Assembly (NCBI RefSeq): GCF_001570545.1
Contig: NZ_BBXD01000011.1
Span: forward strand, 62,001 to 126,000
Direction of reading: 5' to 3'
DNA from: Herbidospora mongoliensis
Lineage (GTDB): Bacteria; Actinomycetota; Actinomycetes; Streptosporangiales; Streptosporangiaceae
DNA length: 64,000 nucleotides
This document shows positions 61,511-64,000 of this stretch, in pieces; the stretch's first letter is position 1; each line of letters begins with the position of its first letter. Made by a program: the position numbers and the translations under genes. Below the pieces are notes generated by a model. It was given only the letters and a program-made list of their open reading frames with translations. It did not search any database and was not told where the DNA came from.

Positions 61511-62608
61511 ATGCGCATAGCCCGGTTCACCAACGACGGCGTCAGCGACGCCGAGATCAGCATGTACCCGTTCCCGACCGACGACGGTCTGGGCCTGGAA
61601 CTGACGAGGTTCTTCCGGGCCGATTCCGACGACGTCGTGCTGCTGCTGCACGGTCTGCCCGCCTCCACCGACATGTTCATCATGCCGGAGCACACGAACC
61701 TGGTGACCTACCTGCTCAACAACGGGCTGACCGACGTCTGGTCACTCGACTTCCGGATGAGCTGCCGCCACCCGTACGACACCGAGACCCACCGCTTCAC
61801 CCTCGACGACATCGCGCTGTTCGACCACCCGGCCGGGCTGGCCGAGCTGCGCCGGCACATCGGGCCGCACAAGCGCATCCACGTCATCGCGCAGTGCCTC
61901 GGGTCGGTGTCGTTCATGATGAGCCTGGCCGCCGGCCTGGTCGACGGGATCAGCAGCGTCACCTCCAACAGCGTCGCCCTGTCGATCCGGGTGCCGACCT
62001 GGTCGAAGCTGAAGCTGGCGTTCGGGCCGGGCTTCTTCGACTACATCGCCGGGGTGCCGTTCCTCGACCCCCGGTTCGGCGACGCGCCGGTCATGACGCG
62101 CGGCTGGATGATCTCCCGGATGGTGTCGCTGTTCCACCGCGAGTGCGACGTGCGCTCCTGCCACATGATCAGCTTCATGTGGGGCGCGGGGAACCCCGGG
62201 CTGTGGAGCCACGAGAACCTGGCCGAGGAGACCCACCACCGGGTGGCCGACCTGTTCGGCGCCAACGGCGTCCACTACTACCGCCACATGCGGAGGATGT
62301 CCCGCGCCGGCCACGCCGTCAGGCACGACGACAGGTTCCGCGAGCTACCCGAGGACTATCTGAAGGCGGCGTCCGACATCGACGTGCCGGTGCTGTTCCT
62401 CACCGGCGACCGCAACCACGTCTTCACCGACTCCAACATCGTCTGCCACGACGTCATGTCGAAGCAGAACCCGGGCCTGCACGAACTCCAGATCCTCCCC
62501 GGCTACGGCCACGTCGACCCGATCATCGGCAAGAACGCCCACCGCGACGTCTTCCCGCACATCCTCGAGTTCATCCAGAAGCACGGGAGCGCCCGTGGAG
62601 CACGTTGA
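61511..62608 (+). CDS. Alpha/beta hydrolase with a Cys nucleophile
   Basis: A 365-residue alpha/beta-hydrolase-fold protein. ATG at 61511 follows GAGAGGAGG. The oxyanion region is LLLHGLPAS. At the nucleophile elbow the motif AQCLGS places Cys129 where most family members have Ser, as in polyhydroxyalkanoate synthases. The acid is in FLTGDRNHVF and the His in GYGHVDP. It overlaps the GMC oxidoreductase gene by 14 bases; in some bacteria the two are one fused protein acting on sterol- or lipid-like substrates. The reaction is unknown; a thioester or acyl-transfer role would suit Cys. Confidence 0.82.
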   Translation: MRIARFTNDGVSDAEISMYPFPTDDGLGLELTRFFRADSDDVVLLLHGLPASTDMFIMPEHTNLVTYLLNNGLTDVWSLDFRMSCRHPYDTETHRFTLDDIALFDHPAGLAELRRHIGPHKRIHVIAQCLGSVSFMMSLAAGLVDGISSVTSNSVALSIRVPTWSKLKLAFGPGFFDYIAGVPFLDPRFGDAPVMTRGWMISRMVSLFHRECDVRSCHMISFMWGAGNPGLWSHENLAEETHHRVADLFGANGVHYYRHMRRMSRAGHAVRHDDRFRELPEDYLKAASDIDVPVLFLTGDRNHVFTDSNIVCHDVMSKQNPGLHELQILPGYGHVDPIIGKNAHRDVFPHILEFIQKHGSARGAR

Positions 62609-64000
62609 CGCGGTCGTCGTCGGCTCCGGCTTCGGCGGCGCGGTGGCGGCCTACCGGCTGGCCGAGGCGGGCCTGTCGACGGTCGTGCTCGAACGCGGCC
62701 GCCCTTACGCTCCCGGCGACTTCCCCCGCAGCCCCGCCCAGATGGGCCGGGCGTTCTGGGACCCGGCCGAGGGCCTGCACGGCATGTACGACGTGTGGAG
62801 CTTCGGCGCGTGCGACTCGATCGTCTCCAGCGGCCTCGGCGGCGGCTCGCTCATCTACGCCAACGTGCTGCTGCGCAAGGACGAGAAGGCGTTCGTGCAC
62901 GAGTCGCCGCTGCCCGGCGGCGGCTACGAGCACTGGCCGATCTGCCGGGACGACCTGGAGCCCCACTACGACGAGGTCGAGCGGATGCTCGGCGCCACCA
63001 CCTACCCGCTCGACCGCCCGGCCTACCGCGACACGCTGAAGACGCGGGTCATCCAGGACGCCGCGGCCGAGCTGGGCCTCGACTTCTCGCTGCCGCCGCT
63101 GGCGGTCAGCTTCGCCCCCAAGCCCGGCGCCGAGCCGGGCCTGGGCCTCCCGATCATCGAGCCCGAATACGGCAGCCTGCACGCCACCGGCCGCAAGACC
63201 TGCGTCCTGTGCGGCGAGTGCAACATCGGCTGCAACGTGGGCGCCAAGAACAGCCTCGACCACAACTATCTGGCCGCCGCGCGCCACAAGGGCGCCGACA
63301 TCCGGACGTTGCACGAGGTGAAGTCGATCAAGCCGCGCACGGGGGGCGGCTATGACATCGGCTACGTACAGCACGACCCGGCGACCGGCCCGCACACGAT
63401 CAGCTGCGACGCGCTGATCCTGGCGGCCGGCACCTACGGGACGGTCAAGCTGCTGCTGTCGAACCGGCACGAACTGCCCGGCATGAGCCACATGCTGGGC
63501 ACCCGGTTCTCCGGCAACGGCGATCTGATCGCGTTCCTGCTGCGGACCAAGGACCGTCCGGTCGCGGCGTCGAGGGGGCCGGTCATCACGAGTGTGGTCA
63601 AGTTGCCGGGGTCGGCGTACATCCAGGAGGGCGGCTTCCCCGCCTTCGTCGACTGGATAGCGGAGGCCGCCGACGTCGGCGACGAGTTCAAGCGGGCGGT
63701 CAGGTTCGCGCTGGAGCGCGTACGGGGCCTGGTCACCCGCGACCACAATCTGTCGGCCGAGATGGCCCGCCTCATGGGGAGAGGCGAGCTCTCGGACCGG
63801 TCCCTGCCGATGCTGGCGATGGGCCGCGACGTGCCCGACGGCATTCTGCGGCTCTCGGGCGACCGGCTGGTTCTCGACTGGACGGCCGAGACCAGCGACG
63901 CATATTTCGACCAGGTGCGCGGCGCGATCCGCCGGATCGGCGATGTGCTGGGCGCCGACTACTCCGACGCGCCGCTGAAGCGGGTGGTCACCGTCCACCC
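62595..64000 (+). CDS. GMC-family (cholesterol-oxidase-like) FAD oxidoreductase (5' part)
   Basis: At least 468 residues, running off the window. The GTG at 62595 overlaps the upstream gene by 14 bases. FAD-binding GSGFGG starts at residue 10 and the second FAD region is IVSSGLGGGS. Residues 203-213 read CVLCGECNIGC followed by NVGAKNSLD, a C-x2-C-x2-C-x3-C cluster found in the ChoD-like branch of GMC enzymes and suggestive of an iron-sulphur centre. Partner genes (Cys-type hydrolase, LAL regulator) suggest a small lipid or sterol oxidation unit. Substrate binding residues lie partly beyond the end, so specificity cannot be judged. Confidence 0.88.
   Translation, partial: MEHVDAVVVGSGFGGAVAAYRLAEAGLSTVVLERGRPYAPGDFPRSPAQMGRAFWDPAEGLHGMYDVWSFGACDSIVSSGLGGGSLIYANVLLRKDEKAFVHESPLPGGGYEHWPICRDDLEPHYDEVERMLGATTYPLDRPAYRDTLKTRVIQDAAAELGLDFSLPPLAVSFAPKPGAEPGLGLPIIEPEYGSLHATGRKTCVLCGECNIGCNVGAKNSLDHNYLAAARHKGADIRTLHEVKSIKPRTGGGYDIGYVQHDPATGPHTISCDALILAAGTYGTVKLLLSNRHELPGMSHMLGTRFSGNGDLIAFLLRTKDRPVAASRGPVITSVVKLPGSAYIQEGGFPAFVDWIAEAADVGDEFKRAVRFALERVRGLVTRDHNLSAEMARLMGRGELSDRSLPMLAMGRDVPDGILRLSGDRLVLDWTAETSDAYFDQVRGAIRRIGDVLGADYSDAPLKRVVTVH

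Overview
This is very GC-rich DNA from a filamentous actinomycete. The evidence is strong GC bias at third codon positions, frequent GTG starts, a modular type I polyketide synthase (PKS), CYP105/107-like P450s, a GSII-type glutamine synthetase and a LuxR-type LAL regulator. A Streptosporangiales-type host is plausible, but the sequence read here does not prove it.

Region 1 (1-4359, +): the 3' part of a peptide/nickel-type ABC importer. It holds a truncated substrate-binding protein, two permeases and one polypeptide fusing both ATPases, each gene overlapping the next by 4 bases.

Region 2 (4388-42172): a biosynthetic locus. A tightly spaced set (membrane acyltransferase, P450, 3Fe-4S ferredoxin, HSL-type alpha/beta hydrolase) leads into three PKS genes of 6103, 3854 and 1070 residues. 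A second P450 lies convergently and overlaps the last PKS gene by 11 bp. Reading the domains gives: loading KSQ-AT(malonyl)-ACP; modules 1-3 KS-AT(malonyl)-DH-KR-ACP; module 4 KS-AT(methylmalonyl)-dead DH-dead KR-ACP; module 5 KS-AT(methylmalonyl)-DH-ER-KR-ACP; module 6 KS-AT(malonyl)-ACP. There is no thioesterase. If the line is colinear, the last intermediate is an all-E heptatrienyl 3,7-diketo thioester with methyls at C4 and C6. This is a 1,5-diketone set up for aldol closure to a six-membered carbocycle. The product, its release and its ring are inferences. The PKS DNA carries strong signs of internal copying: AT1/AT3 and AT4/AT5 are nearly identical, and there are several tandem repeats in linkers and between genes.

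Region 3 (42438-45693, +): a three-gene 2-hydroxyacid cassette. Its members are a mandelate racemase with every catalytic residue at the reference positions, a ketopantoate-reductase-family enzyme and a lactate-2-monooxygenase-like flavoprotein. It ends in a strong hairpin.

Region 4 (45702-51715): secreted or surface proteins (DNRLRE protein, its decayed duplicate, a beta-propeller-like protein, an RCC1-PASTA protein), a NADAR-family protein and a protease remnant.

Region 5 (51727-64000): a complete KdpD sensor kinase without KdpE or KdpFABC, downstream of an APC-type transporter; a VOC protein; GlnII with a terminator; a LAL regulator; an alpha/beta hydrolase with a Cys nucleophile overlapping a GMC oxidoreductase that runs off the window.

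No rRNA, tRNA, CRISPR array, insertion sequence or integrase was recognised.
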